64,000 nucleotides of DNA, from assembly GCA_050290245.1 (NCBI GenBank), contig JBNKHH010000070.1, positions 58,620 to 122,619 of the forward strand, given 5' to 3'. The notes beneath the pieces were generated by a model. That model was not told where the DNA came from and made no database searches. It worked only from the letters and a program-made list of their open reading frames with translations. Position 1 is the stretch's first letter, and each line of letters starts with the position of its first letter. A program made the position numbers and the translations under genes. The DNA comes from JBNKHH01 sp050290245 (GTDB taxonomy: Bacteria > Pseudomonadota > Alphaproteobacteria > Rhodobacterales > Rhodobacteraceae). Positions 25,721 to 34,098 of the stretch are shown one piece after another.

Positions 25721-25768
25721 TGCTCCATTCATAAGGACATCGCCACGCCAGGAAGCCGTTGTGACGGT
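25721..25768 (-). promoter_or_regulatory. SAM/SAH riboswitch upstream of metK
   Basis: The minus strand reads GTCACAACGGCTTCCTGGC, then GTGGC, a 12-base variable part and AATGGAGCA. This matches the conserved core of the SAM/SAH riboswitch known from Rhodobacterales metK leaders. The stem is GTCAC/GTGGC plus one C-G pair, and the 3' GGAGC can pair with the loop GCTTCC as a pseudoknot. GGAG is at the same time the metK ribosome site, so ligand binding would hide it and repress translation. It starts only 10 bp after the lnt stop. Confidence 0.93.
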
Positions 25769-25777
25769 TAATTGCGG

Positions 25778-27247
25778 TTACGCCCTAGAAGGCCGGTTTG
25801 CAATGGTGTTGCGTCTGTTTGCCCCAAAGAGCGCAATCAGGGTTAGAATTTCGATAACACCAAAGGGAAGATCCCCTATCCGGGAGTAGAGCGTGGGATC
25901 AAAACGGCGCTTGGGCATCGTGACGTCGAGGTAACCGGCAGTGCCGAGATCAAGCGACCCGAGCACGATACCGTTGGGGCTGATCACCGCAGACACCCCG
26001 GTATTGGCGGCCCGGATGAATGGCAGCCCTTGCTCGACAGCGCGGAACCGCGCCTGATCTAGGTGTTGGAAAGGGCCCGAGAACGTGCCGAACCATGCGT
26101 CGTTAGTGATCTGCAAAAGATAATCCGGACGTTCATCCAGAGATGCGCCGTGGCGGGGAAAAATTGCCTCGTAGCAGATAAGTGGCAGCGCCTTGCCCAG
26201 CGGTGTCTCGACCAGCCGCACGCCTGTTCCGGCCGAGAAGCCAAAGCCGCTGAATCCGGCCATTGCCCGCAGAAGGTCGATCCTCAATGGAATATATTCG
26301 CCAAACGGCACCAGGTGGACTTTGTCGTAGACATCGCCAATCACGCCACCCGGGTCGAGCCGAACCAGAGCGTTGAAATACTCTCCATTCGCCGTACGGC
26401 GGTTAATCCCAGTGATCAGAGTTGCCTCTCCCGCCGCCTGACCTGCGCGGCTGAGCACAGGCCCGGCAAGATCGAGCGGGCGCGGAATGGCCGACTCCGG
26501 CCAGACCACCAGATCAACGAATTCCTTGGGTTCGGCAGTGAACTTGATGGCACGTGCGACGAATTTCGGAGCTTTCTCGGGATCCCATTTTTCGTGCTGC
26601 GGCGCATTGGGTTGAACCAACCGCACGATGCCGGCGGACCCAGCGCCCTTGACGTCGAGCAAAGTCCATCCCAGCCCCCAAAGCACCGCCAACAGCAAAC
26701 AGGCGGCTCCAACCCCAGTTGCGGCGCGTTTCGCCAGCCCCGGAATAGAAAGCGCGATCAAGGTTACAAGCGTCAGCCCATACGGTCCGAACAGCGACGC
26801 CAACATACGCACGGGCGTGTCTGCCCAGACGTAGGCAGGTAATGCCCAGGGGAAGCCCGTCAACAGGTAACCCCGGCCCAGTTCAGCCAGCGAAAGACCG
26901 ACCGAAAAGCCAAGCGCAGGCCACCGCAGCCGCGCCGAGACCCATCCTGCCGCACCCCAGAAAATCGCCAACCCGCCTGCAAGCAGAATCAGAGCAAACG
27001 GCGCCATCCAACCGTGACTTGCGGCATCGACCAGGAACGGCTGGACGATCCAATGCATGGCGACCGCAAAATAACCAAACCCGCCAATCCAGGCGACGAC
27101 CGCCGGGCGGGAGGTTTTCGCAACCATCCAGATCAGCACTGCAAACCCCGCAAGTGCCAGGGGCCACAGGCCGAAGGGCGCGTGCCCGGTTGCCGCAAGA
27201 GCACCGGACACCAATGCAATCACTCCGGTCCGACGGGTAAGGTTCAC
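25778..27247 (-). CDS. lnt: Apolipoprotein N-acyltransferase
   Basis: Adds the third acyl chain to lipoproteins in the inner membrane. The 489 residues have six to eight N-terminal membrane segments (to about residue 200) and a nitrilase-like periplasmic domain with the Glu-Lys-Cys triad: VVWPESAIPRP, YDKVHLVPFGEYIPL and LICYEAIFPRHG. A final membrane helix (GVIEILTLIALFGA) closes the protein. ATGA overlap with corC upstream shows coupling. It is the enzyme that would finish the several lipoproteins in this window. Confidence 0.96.
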   Translation of the reverse strand: MNLTRRTGVIALVSGALAATGHAPFGLWPLALAGFAVLIWMVAKTSRPAVVAWIGGFGYFAVAMHWIVQPFLVDAASHGWMAPFALILLAGGLAIFWGAAGWVSARLRWPALGFSVGLSLAELGRGYLLTGFPWALPAYVWADTPVRMLASLFGPYGLTLVTLIALSIPGLAKRAATGVGAACLLLAVLWGLGWTLLDVKGAGSAGIVRLVQPNAPQHEKWDPEKAPKFVARAIKFTAEPKEFVDLVVWPESAIPRPLDLAGPVLSRAGQAAGEATLITGINRRTANGEYFNALVRLDPGGVIGDVYDKVHLVPFGEYIPLRIDLLRAMAGFSGFGFSAGTGVRLVETPLGKALPLICYEAIFPRHGASLDERPDYLLQITNDAWFGTFSGPFQHLDQARFRAVEQGLPFIRAANTGVSAVISPNGIVLGSLDLGTAGYLDVTMPKRRFDPTLYSRIGDLPFGVIEILTLIALFGANRRNTIANRPSRA

Positions 27248-28119
27248 TCGGCGGCTTTCGCCAGGTTCAGCCGCACACGCAACCGCTTGATGCGACGCGG
27301 GTCGGCGTCCACGACCTCGAAATCAAGACCATCGGGATGCTTCACGACTTCGCCACGCGCTGGCACCCTGCCCGCAATCATGGCCACAAGACCACCGAGG
27401 GTGTCGATTTCCTCTTCATCCACACCGTAAACCAGCTTGCGGCCAATCGCCTGCTCAAAGTCGTCAATGGGTGTTCGGGCCTGCGCCAGATAGCAGCCCG
27501 GCGCCTCTTCAATCCAATAAACATCTTCTTCGATGTCGTGTTCGTCGGCGATCTCGCCGATGACCTGTTCGATCAGGTCCTCGATCGTGGCAAGCCCGTC
27601 GACACCGCCATACTCATCGATGACCAGAGCCATATGCCTCCGCTCGCTCTGCATCTTTTGAAGCAGAACGCCAATCGGCATGGACGGCGGAGCGTAGAGA
27701 AGCGGCCTGAGCATCTTTTCCAGCTGGAACTTTTCACCAGACCCGTTGAAACCATGCAAAAGGGCAAAGTCCTTCAGGTGGACCAAGCCCATCGGCTTGT
27801 CCAAGGTGTCACGGTAAACCGGCAGGCGCGACATTCCGCTCGAGCGGAAGATCTCAACAAGTTCATTCTTTTCAATATCAATAGGGACCGCGACGATCTC
27901 TATCTTGGGGATCATCACGTCCTCGACCCTCATTCGGGTCAGGTTGGCCAAGCCGCCATGCGGGCCGCCTTCTGCCAATGCCGATGGCGTCTCCGAGTCT
28001 CCCTCGTCGTCCGAACCACCGCCCAGAGCCCACAACCAGCGCGTCAAAGGCCCTTTATTCTGTTCCTCTTCCCGCGCGCCACGCGCTGCGTTAGAGGACC
28101 CGTCGTCCGTATCTCCCAT
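27244..28119 (-). CDS. corC: CorC/TlyC-type CBS-domain protein
   Basis: A 291-residue soluble protein with two CBS domains (about 65-190: RVEDVMIPKIEIVAVPID and VIDEYGGVDGLATIEDLIEQ) followed by a CorC_HlyC domain ending in VVDADPRRIKRLRV. Homologues act in magnesium/cobalt efflux or membrane-lesion functions. It lacks the DUF21 membrane domain of the long form, as expected for the version between ybeY and lnt. ATGA overlap with lnt. Confidence 0.93.
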   Translation of the reverse strand: MGDTDDGSSNAARGAREEEQNKGPLTRWLWALGGGSDDEGDSETPSALAEGGPHGGLANLTRMRVEDVMIPKIEIVAVPIDIEKNELVEIFRSSGMSRLPVYRDTLDKPMGLVHLKDFALLHGFNGSGEKFQLEKMLRPLLYAPPSMPIGVLLQKMQSERRHMALVIDEYGGVDGLATIEDLIEQVIGEIADEHDIEEDVYWIEEAPGCYLAQARTPIDDFEQAIGRKLVYGVDEEEIDTLGGLVAMIAGRVPARGEVVKHPDGLDFEVVDADPRRIKRLRVRLNLAKAAE

Positions 28120-28159
28120 CAGTCCTTTCCATTACATACCAAGCCAAACGTCGGCCCCG

Positions 28160-28642
28160 TTAATATGGGTCCGGCACGCCCAACTTGCAAAGTATCGCGA
28201 TTTCCGTCGCTTCCATCAAGTCGGCGTCGCCATCTCTTTCGTGGTCGTATCCCAAAAGATGCAACGTTCCATGAACCAAGAGATGCAATGTATGGTGTTC
28301 AAGCGGTATTTCGCCGGCCTCTGCCTCCCTGAGGCAGGTTTCGTATGAAATCGCGATGTCGCCAAGCTCCGGGTCGCCCAAGGGACTGTCGGGGCGTGTG
28401 CCTTCGGTTTCCGCCGATCGGTCCTCGGAGGGCCACGACAAAACGTTTGTTGCCTTTGGTTTTGAACGGAAATCTCCATTCAACGCCGCGATCCGCGCGT
28501 CATCACAGGCAAGAACCGACACCTCCCAGTCGCCCTTTGCCAGTCCGAGGTGCTCAAGCGTCGCGACAACAGCACGATCGCAAAGCGTTTCGAACGCATG
28601 AGCGTCCCAGCGTGGTTCTTCAACGATGACATCGACCGACAT
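28160..28642 (-). CDS. ybeY: Endoribonuclease YbeY (16S rRNA maturation)
   Basis: A metal-dependent RNase for 16S rRNA 3' processing and ribosome quality control. The 160 residues end with the zinc triad motif HGTLHLLGYDH, preceded by GDIAISYET and the substrate-binding Arg region NGDFRSKPKATNVLSW. GGGGAGG stands 5 bases before the ATG. It starts the run ybeY-corC-lnt-metK-queF. The phoH gene common upstream is absent, replaced by the divergent dgo operon. Confidence 0.95.
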   Translation of the reverse strand: MSVDVIVEEPRWDAHAFETLCDRAVVATLEHLGLAKGDWEVSVLACDDARIAALNGDFRSKPKATNVLSWPSEDRSAETEGTRPDSPLGDPELGDIAISYETCLREAEAGEIPLEHHTLHLLVHGTLHLLGYDHERDGDADLMEATEIAILCKLGVPDPY

Positions 28643-28747
28643 ACCCTCCCCTTACAGCGCCGCCTGGCACTGCGCCAGAACCATCCCGCGCTGTCGGTGA
28701 CGGAGGCACCCTTGATTTCCGCGTCTATTTGACGCCAATTCACCGCC

Positions 28748-29656
28748 ATGAACGCAGAAATGAATATAGCCGACTGGATTGCCGTCGACTGGGGTACAAG
28801 TCACGTCAGGGTCTGGGCGATGCGGGATGATACGCCAATCGCCGAAGGCGGCTCGGATGCCGGCATGGGATCGCTGCAACCAGACGAGTTCGAAGACGCC
28901 CTGCTTGCGACAATCACGCCATGGTTGGGTTCCGGCCGGACTCCGGTGGTGGCCTGCGGCATGGTCGGCGCACGCCAAGGCTGGTGCGAGGCCCCCTATG
29001 CAAAGGTGCCTTGCCCGCCGGTCGGCGCGGGCATGGCGCGCCCCCAGGTCAAGGACCCTCGACTGGACGTCGTCATCCTGCCCGGTCTGTCGCAGGAAAC
29101 GCCACCGGACGTCATGCGCGGGGAGGAGACGCAGATCGCCGGCTATCTCGCCAAAGAACCCGATTTCGACGGGATCCTCTGTCTTCCCGGAACGCACACG
29201 AAATGGGCGCATATCTCGGCCGGCGAGGTCGTCAGCTTCCGCACGTTCATGACCGGAGAGCTGTTTGCGCTGCTGAGCAAGTCCTCGGTCCTTCGACACT
29301 CGATGGGCGACGGGTGGAGCGATACGGATTTCGCCGACGCCGTGCGCGATGGTATGGGGCGACCGGAAGCACTGGCAAACCGGCTGTTCTCCCTGCGTGC
29401 AGCGGATTTGCTGACCAGCGCCGGTGCAGGCGCGGCGCGGGCGCGCTTGTCGGGCTTGTTGATCGGTGCGGAACTTGCGGCGGCGCGGCCCTATTGGCTG
29501 GGGCAGAGAGTAGTTCTCATCGGAGACGACGGTTTGTCGTCTCTCTATGCGGCGGCCCTGCAGCAGGAAGGCGCTGCGGCCGAGATCGCCGACGGCTCTG
29601 CCGTGACACTTGCCGGACTGACATCCGCTTACAGGAAACTGAAGGATATGACATGA
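28748..29656 (+). CDS. dgoK: 2-dehydro-3-deoxygalactonokinase
   Basis: Phosphorylates 2-keto-3-deoxygalactonate with ATP in the De Ley-Doudoroff route. The 302-residue product belongs to the DgoK/ASKHA family: IAVDWGTSHVRVW is the phosphate-binding first motif, LCLPGTHTKWAHI and SFRTFMTGELFALLS follow, and GLLIGAELAAARP lies in the C-terminal lobe. It is the first of three genes linked by ATGA overlaps. A second ATG at 28760 is also possible as start. Confidence 0.92.
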   Translation: MNAEMNIADWIAVDWGTSHVRVWAMRDDTPIAEGGSDAGMGSLQPDEFEDALLATITPWLGSGRTPVVACGMVGARQGWCEAPYAKVPCPPVGAGMARPQVKDPRLDVVILPGLSQETPPDVMRGEETQIAGYLAKEPDFDGILCLPGTHTKWAHISAGEVVSFRTFMTGELFALLSKSSVLRHSMGDGWSDTDFADAVRDGMGRPEALANRLFSLRAADLLTSAGAGAARARLSGLLIGAELAAARPYWLGQRVVLIGDDGLSSLYAAALQQEGAAAEIADGSAVTLAGLTSAYRKLKDMT

Positions 29657-30258
29657 GCCATCCGATCATCGCGATCTTGCGCGGCATAACGCCCGACGAA
29701 GCTGTTCCGGTAGCCGAGGCCCTTGTCGAGGCCGGGATCGACCGGATCGAAGTGCCCTTGAACTCGCCCCACCCACTGCATTCCATCGAGCGCATGGTGC
29801 AGGCGCTCGGCCACCACGCCCTGATCGGCGCCGGGACTGTCCTGACACCCAAACAGGTCGGCGAGGTCCAGGATGCCGGCGGAAAGCTGGTGGTGTCGCC
29901 GAACTGCGATACGGACGTTATCCAGGCGACCAAGGCCAGGGGAATGCAAAGTTTTCCCGGCGTACTGACCCCAAGCGAGTGCTTTACGGCTCTCAAGCAT
30001 GGTGCGGATGGGCTGAAAGTCTTTCCTGCTTTTCAGATGGGAACCGAAGGGCTGATCGCTCTGCGTGCCGTCCTGCCGCATGACACGGAAATGTACATGG
30101 TCGGCGGCGTGGGACCGGACAACTTCGCCGAATGGGTCAAGGCTGGCGCAAACGGGTTCGGGTTGGGCAGTTCACTCTACAAGCCTGGAAGCAGCGTCGC
30201 CGACATCGCCCGGAAGGCAAAAGAATGCGTGGCAGCTTGGAAGGCCCTGGCGGCATGA
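29653..30258 (+). CDS. dgoA: 2-dehydro-3-deoxy-6-phosphogalactonate aldolase
   Basis: Splits KDPGal into pyruvate and glyceraldehyde-3-phosphate. The 201-residue TIM-barrel protein of the KDPG/KDPGal aldolase family shows IAILRGITPDEAVPVAEAL with the Glu/Arg region, VSPNCDTDVIQAT, the Schiff-base Lys in GLKVFPAFQMG and VGGVGPDNFAEWV. It overlaps dgoK and the lactonase by 4 bases each (ATGA), so the three are one translational unit. Confidence 0.93.
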   Translation: MSHPIIAILRGITPDEAVPVAEALVEAGIDRIEVPLNSPHPLHSIERMVQALGHHALIGAGTVLTPKQVGEVQDAGGKLVVSPNCDTDVIQATKARGMQSFPGVLTPSECFTALKHGADGLKVFPAFQMGTEGLIALRAVLPHDTEMYMVGGVGPDNFAEWVKAGANGFGLGSSLYKPGSSVADIARKAKECVAAWKALAA

Positions 30259-31118
30259 GCGAAATATTCGACGCAACACCTTGTGAACTTGGCGAAGGCC
30301 CCCTCTGGCACCCCGTTCGCCAGCAGCTTTATTGGTTCGACATCATGAACTGCCGCCTGCACACGAAGGAGGCGTCCAAGACCCGGACATTCCAGTTCGA
30401 CGAGCACGTGTCCGCCGCCGGATGGGTGGACGACCAGCGACTGCTGATCGCCTCGGAAAGCAAGCTGTTTCTCTTCGATCTCGAAAGTGAACGCCGCGAA
30501 GATGTCGAAGGGTTGGAGTACGACAACAAGCTGAACCGCTCCAATGACGGGCGCGCCGACCCATGGGGCGGCTTCTGGATCGGCACGATGGCAAAACAGA
30601 ACGCCAACCAGGGTCAGGGCGCGATTTATCGCTATTACCAGGGGCAGCTGAAGCGTCTGTTCAAGGATATTTCGATTACAAACGCGATCAGTTTTGCTCC
30701 GGACGGTTCCTGCGCCTACTACGCCGATACCGAAGCACAGAAAGTCATGCGCCAGGCCCTGGACCCCGACACGGGGTGGCCCGATGGCCGCGCGGAACTG
30801 TGGCTGGATCTGGAGCCGGAAGGAGTTTATCCGGACGGGGCTGTGGTGGATGCCGAGGGCAATTTCTGGAATGCGCAATGGGGAGCCTGGCGGGTCGCCT
30901 GTTACGCGCCCGACGCGACTTTCCTCAAGGCTGTCAATTTCGACGCGGCACACACCTCATGCCCGGCTTTCGGGGGGCCGGAAATGACAACACTTTTCTG
31001 CACCTCCGCGCGTCAGGAACTCAGCGCCACAAACAAGGCCAAGTCCGACAAACACGGGATGGTTCTGGCGGCTCACGACGTCGCACTCGGGCAGGCCGAG
31101 CATCAGGTGATCTTGTGA
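30255..31118 (+). CDS. SMP-30/gluconolactonase-family sugar lactonase
   Basis: A 287-residue six-bladed propeller lactone hydrolase. CELGEGPLWHP provides the first metal-ligand Glu, NKLNRSNDGRADPWGGFWIGTM the Asn/Asp ligands and YPDGAVVDAEGNFWNAQWG the catalytic Asp region. In this operon it most likely hydrolyses galactono-lactone (or L-arabinonolactone) to the aldonate. The dehydrogenase and dehydratase steps of the pathway are not in the operon. Its 3' end overlaps the convergent glycosyltransferase by 16 bp. Confidence 0.88.
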   Translation: MSEIFDATPCELGEGPLWHPVRQQLYWFDIMNCRLHTKEASKTRTFQFDEHVSAAGWVDDQRLLIASESKLFLFDLESERREDVEGLEYDNKLNRSNDGRADPWGGFWIGTMAKQNANQGQGAIYRYYQGQLKRLFKDISITNAISFAPDGSCAYYADTEAQKVMRQALDPDTGWPDGRAELWLDLEPEGVYPDGAVVDAEGNFWNAQWGAWRVACYAPDATFLKAVNFDAAHTSCPAFGGPEMTTLFCTSARQELSATNKAKSDKHGMVLAAHDVALGQAEHQVIL

Positions 31119-33265
31119 CCCTCTGAGCGGGGAACCGTAAAGAAAAAAGGTTTTGCCGGATCACGCGCCACAATTTCGTCAGGAATAACGTCCGGTCCCT
31201 CAAGGTAGACATTCGCCCCGAAAAGGGTCGCCATACGGGACAGCTTTTCCATCCGCTCCGTCGTGATCAGGGCATAAAGCTCCGCATGCTCTGGCACCCG
31301 CATCAGTTGCGCGATCCGGGCCCGGTGCCAATCAACCGCTTCTGCATGGGCCTCGGCAACGCCCGGAAGCGACAACAGCCGATCTTTCTCTTTCCGCACC
31401 CGTGGCGCTAGCCGTTGGATCGACGTCTCCGCCTCGGCGTTGTGATTCATGCGAAACCAATACGCCAAGCCCTGTTCGCGGTCGGTGTGATTCACCCGCC
31501 CCCTGTCGCGCTTGACCAAAAAGCTTTCAGCGCTGCGCACTGCGTAGTGGTTGAGGCTTGCGAGGTCATAGCCCCACGTCGATTTCGACATGCGCCAGGC
31601 TGAATGCCAAACGGTTGGCGGCATCGCACGGCCAGAGCCATCGACCCACACAAGCTGGCCCTGCACCTCGGCCGCGATACCGTTCGGCCGATGGACACCG
31701 AGCCGCCGGAACAGACCGTCATTGCGATAGATACTCTTGAACGCCCAGGCTTGAAGCGGACGCGGCGCAAACGCAGGGGCGGCGGCAGTGAATTGCTCCG
31801 TCACCGGACGATCTTCGAAATGATGACAATTGCTATTTCCGAAAAGCCGCCAGGGAAGCGAGAAAACATGGGCTTCTGGCCGTGCGTGCAGCAGATCGGC
31901 GATCAGCCCTTCCCCAACATGAATGTTGATGTATTCGTCCACGTCCAGGGTCATCAACCAGTCGGCAGCGCCAATGTCCTCTTGCTTCAGTGCCGCTTGA
32001 AAGGCAGCGAACTGGGGAACCTGTCCTGTCAACCTGTAGGGATTGTCGCGCCGGGCGACACCCGCCTCGGCCAATAGGTCCAAAAGCCGGTCGGTGCCGT
32101 CTTCGCAGTCGTTGGTATAGACAAGATGCCGATCGATTCCGATTGCGCGATTGTGTGCGATCCAGTCGAGAATGAAGGGCCCCTCGTTCTTCATCGCAGT
32201 CACGACCGAGACCTGCCGGGTTTCACGACGGGGCGCGATCAGCGTTGGCCGGGGCAGCCGGATAGGCCTGGCACCAAAATGCGTGTTTGCCAGAGAGACA
32301 AGAGAGGCGTCCTCAGAGAGGTCGGCTTTTCGCACCAGTCGATTCACAGGCACACCGGGAAAAGTGACCCCCATGGCACGCCGGAATTGAACCGGTCGCA
32401 CTTCTGCGGCCGCGACACCCGTCGGGCGTGCAGGTTGCCATATCGCATCGTCGGGCATCGCCGCAGGGGCGGCGCACCAGCTCACCAGCCATCGTTTTTC
32501 GCCGCGACGCATTGCAAGGTGATCGCTGTGCGGTGCAGGCCGTCCCTGCCGCAACCGCCACGGATAAGTTTCAATTCCGTGCATGACGACGATCTGCCCC
32601 GATGCCCGGACAGCGCGGTCAAAGGGTGTTCCATCGCGGTCGGGCACCACCAGATCCCCGATGTTCAACAGAACGACAGCGCGGACCTTCGAGAGGAAAC
32701 GATACCGCAATAGCTCAAAAATGACCGTTTCACTGATCGGCGCGTGCCAGGCGCTCAGCGGCGGCACATCGCGGCGCGGAGCGCCTGGAGCAAGCGAGGG
32801 ATGGCGGGCATCGGGAGCATCAGGGCGACCGAGGGGACGGTCGGCCGTTACGACAATCGTGGGAATGCTAGGACCCAGCGCGGCAAGCTCATCTGCGAAT
32901 GAGCCGCTAGGTGCATCGCGATCCAGAATGACTGCTGCCTCTGCATCAAAAAAACGGCCGTGGTAGTCCAACCAATCTTTTGCCGCTGCTGCCGTCTCTC
33001 CATTCCTGACCGCCAAAAGGGCGTTCTTGCCCTCAAACAAACCGGTTTCCGCCTTGGAAAGCGGCCCATCTACCGACGGCAGCCTTGCCAATAGCCCCTG
33101 TCCAACCTGACGCAATCCGCCGGCCTCAGGCGCGGCCGCGCGCAGCTTTGCAGCGGTGACGCCTGTCGCGAACCCTGCGATCACACCGGCCCCCGTTTCC
33201 ACGGCGGCAATACAGTCCAGGCCGCCGATGCTGACTTTCTGAAAAGCACGGCGCGTGACGGACAT
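31103..33265 (-). CDS. Large glycosyltransferase with a family 2/92-like C-terminal domain
   Basis: A 720-residue cytoplasmic protein. The N-terminal half (1-340) has no motif I recognise. Residues 350-600 form a glycosyltransferase of the type VVTAMKNEGPFILDWIAHNR with the metal-binding DVDEYI (441-446) and W-rich acceptor region. It is the last gene of a coupled trio after a nucleotidyltransferase and an unknown protein (TGATG overlaps), pointing to synthesis of a surface glycan or protein glycosylation. Its 3' end overlaps the lactonase gene. The donor sugar is unknown. Confidence 0.75.
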   Translation of the reverse strand: MSVTRRAFQKVSIGGLDCIAAVETGAGVIAGFATGVTAAKLRAAAPEAGGLRQVGQGLLARLPSVDGPLSKAETGLFEGKNALLAVRNGETAAAAKDWLDYHGRFFDAEAAVILDRDAPSGSFADELAALGPSIPTIVVTADRPLGRPDAPDARHPSLAPGAPRRDVPPLSAWHAPISETVIFELLRYRFLSKVRAVVLLNIGDLVVPDRDGTPFDRAVRASGQIVVMHGIETYPWRLRQGRPAPHSDHLAMRRGEKRWLVSWCAAPAAMPDDAIWQPARPTGVAAAEVRPVQFRRAMGVTFPGVPVNRLVRKADLSEDASLVSLANTHFGARPIRLPRPTLIAPRRETRQVSVVTAMKNEGPFILDWIAHNRAIGIDRHLVYTNDCEDGTDRLLDLLAEAGVARRDNPYRLTGQVPQFAAFQAALKQEDIGAADWLMTLDVDEYINIHVGEGLIADLLHARPEAHVFSLPWRLFGNSNCHHFEDRPVTEQFTAAAPAFAPRPLQAWAFKSIYRNDGLFRRLGVHRPNGIAAEVQGQLVWVDGSGRAMPPTVWHSAWRMSKSTWGYDLASLNHYAVRSAESFLVKRDRGRVNHTDREQGLAYWFRMNHNAEAETSIQRLAPRVRKEKDRLLSLPGVAEAHAEAVDWHRARIAQLMRVPEHAELYALITTERMEKLSRMATLFGANVYLEGPDVIPDEIVARDPAKPFFFTVPRSEGHKIT

Positions 33266-34098
33266 CAGATAATTTCGACCGATGGCAATGATGCGATGAC
33301 CGCCAGATCCTCGTCAAACCTCTGCTGCATCAGCGTCATCGTGAGCCGGTCAATGCCCAGCTTTTCCTCGACCTCGGACACTGACCTGGTTTCCGCGAAG
33401 GACTGGTACAAATCCGCCAGCATGGTCTCGTCCGGCTCGCGCTCTTCCAACATGCGATCCAGCACGGCGACACCGGTCTGCGAGACGGCCCCCTTCATCA
33501 GGGTGAACATATCAGGTACGACCCTGGCGCCCGGACCGAGCAATCGGCTCAATACTTGCGGTGAGTTGATCGCCGCGCCGGAGGGTGTCAGCACCAGGAG
33601 TTCGCAGCCAGGCACGGCTGCAATGATTTCCTTGGCGAGGTCAGCCCAGCTAAGTTCATATAGGGTCGCCCAGTCGTGGCGACGCACCCGCTCTTCCAGG
33701 ACATCCGAATTCGTTGCCAGGAAGAAGTTATGCAGGTTGTCGGGGCAGAACACGATACGCGCCGGTCCGACAAGCTGCCCCAGGCCGGACAAAGCAACCT
33801 CTGCACCCGGGAACATCTCGCCCTTGTGTAACCCGGACTGCGGCGCTCCCAGGAAATTGACCGCAGACAAAAGAGTGGGGCCCGGCCGCACTTCCCGTGT
33901 AAACTCGGCCTCGCGCTCGCCCTGCGGCCGATGAATATCGAGACAGCGCCGCAACAGGGGTGAAGCGACGCGGCTTGGCAAGGCCGTCAACCCGGCACGT
34001 TTCAGCGGCGCTCTCAACGTCCGTATCAACGCATTCAGGGAAAGCGCCAATCCAGTCTGCGGACCGATGATCAACGTCAGGTTCGGCAGGTCAGGCAT
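33265..34098 (-). CDS. Unknown protein in a glycan operon
   Basis: I do not recognise this 277-residue soluble protein. It starts MPDLPNLTLIIGPQTGLALS, without signal peptide or membrane segment. It contains the phrase RIVFCPDNLHNFFLATNSD, and a helical C-terminal half with many acidic residues. It may be an accessory or acceptor-specific factor of the neighbouring enzymes. Both ends overlap the flanking genes by one base (TGATG), so it is made in fixed ratio with them. This is the least understood gene of the operon. Confidence 0.6.
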   Translation of the reverse strand: MPDLPNLTLIIGPQTGLALSLNALIRTLRAPLKRAGLTALPSRVASPLLRRCLDIHRPQGEREAEFTREVRPGPTLLSAVNFLGAPQSGLHKGEMFPGAEVALSGLGQLVGPARIVFCPDNLHNFFLATNSDVLEERVRRHDWATLYELSWADLAKEIIAAVPGCELLVLTPSGAAINSPQVLSRLLGPGARVVPDMFTLMKGAVSQTGVAVLDRMLEEREPDETMLADLYQSFAETRSVSEVEEKLGIDRLTMTLMQQRFDEDLAVIASLPSVEII

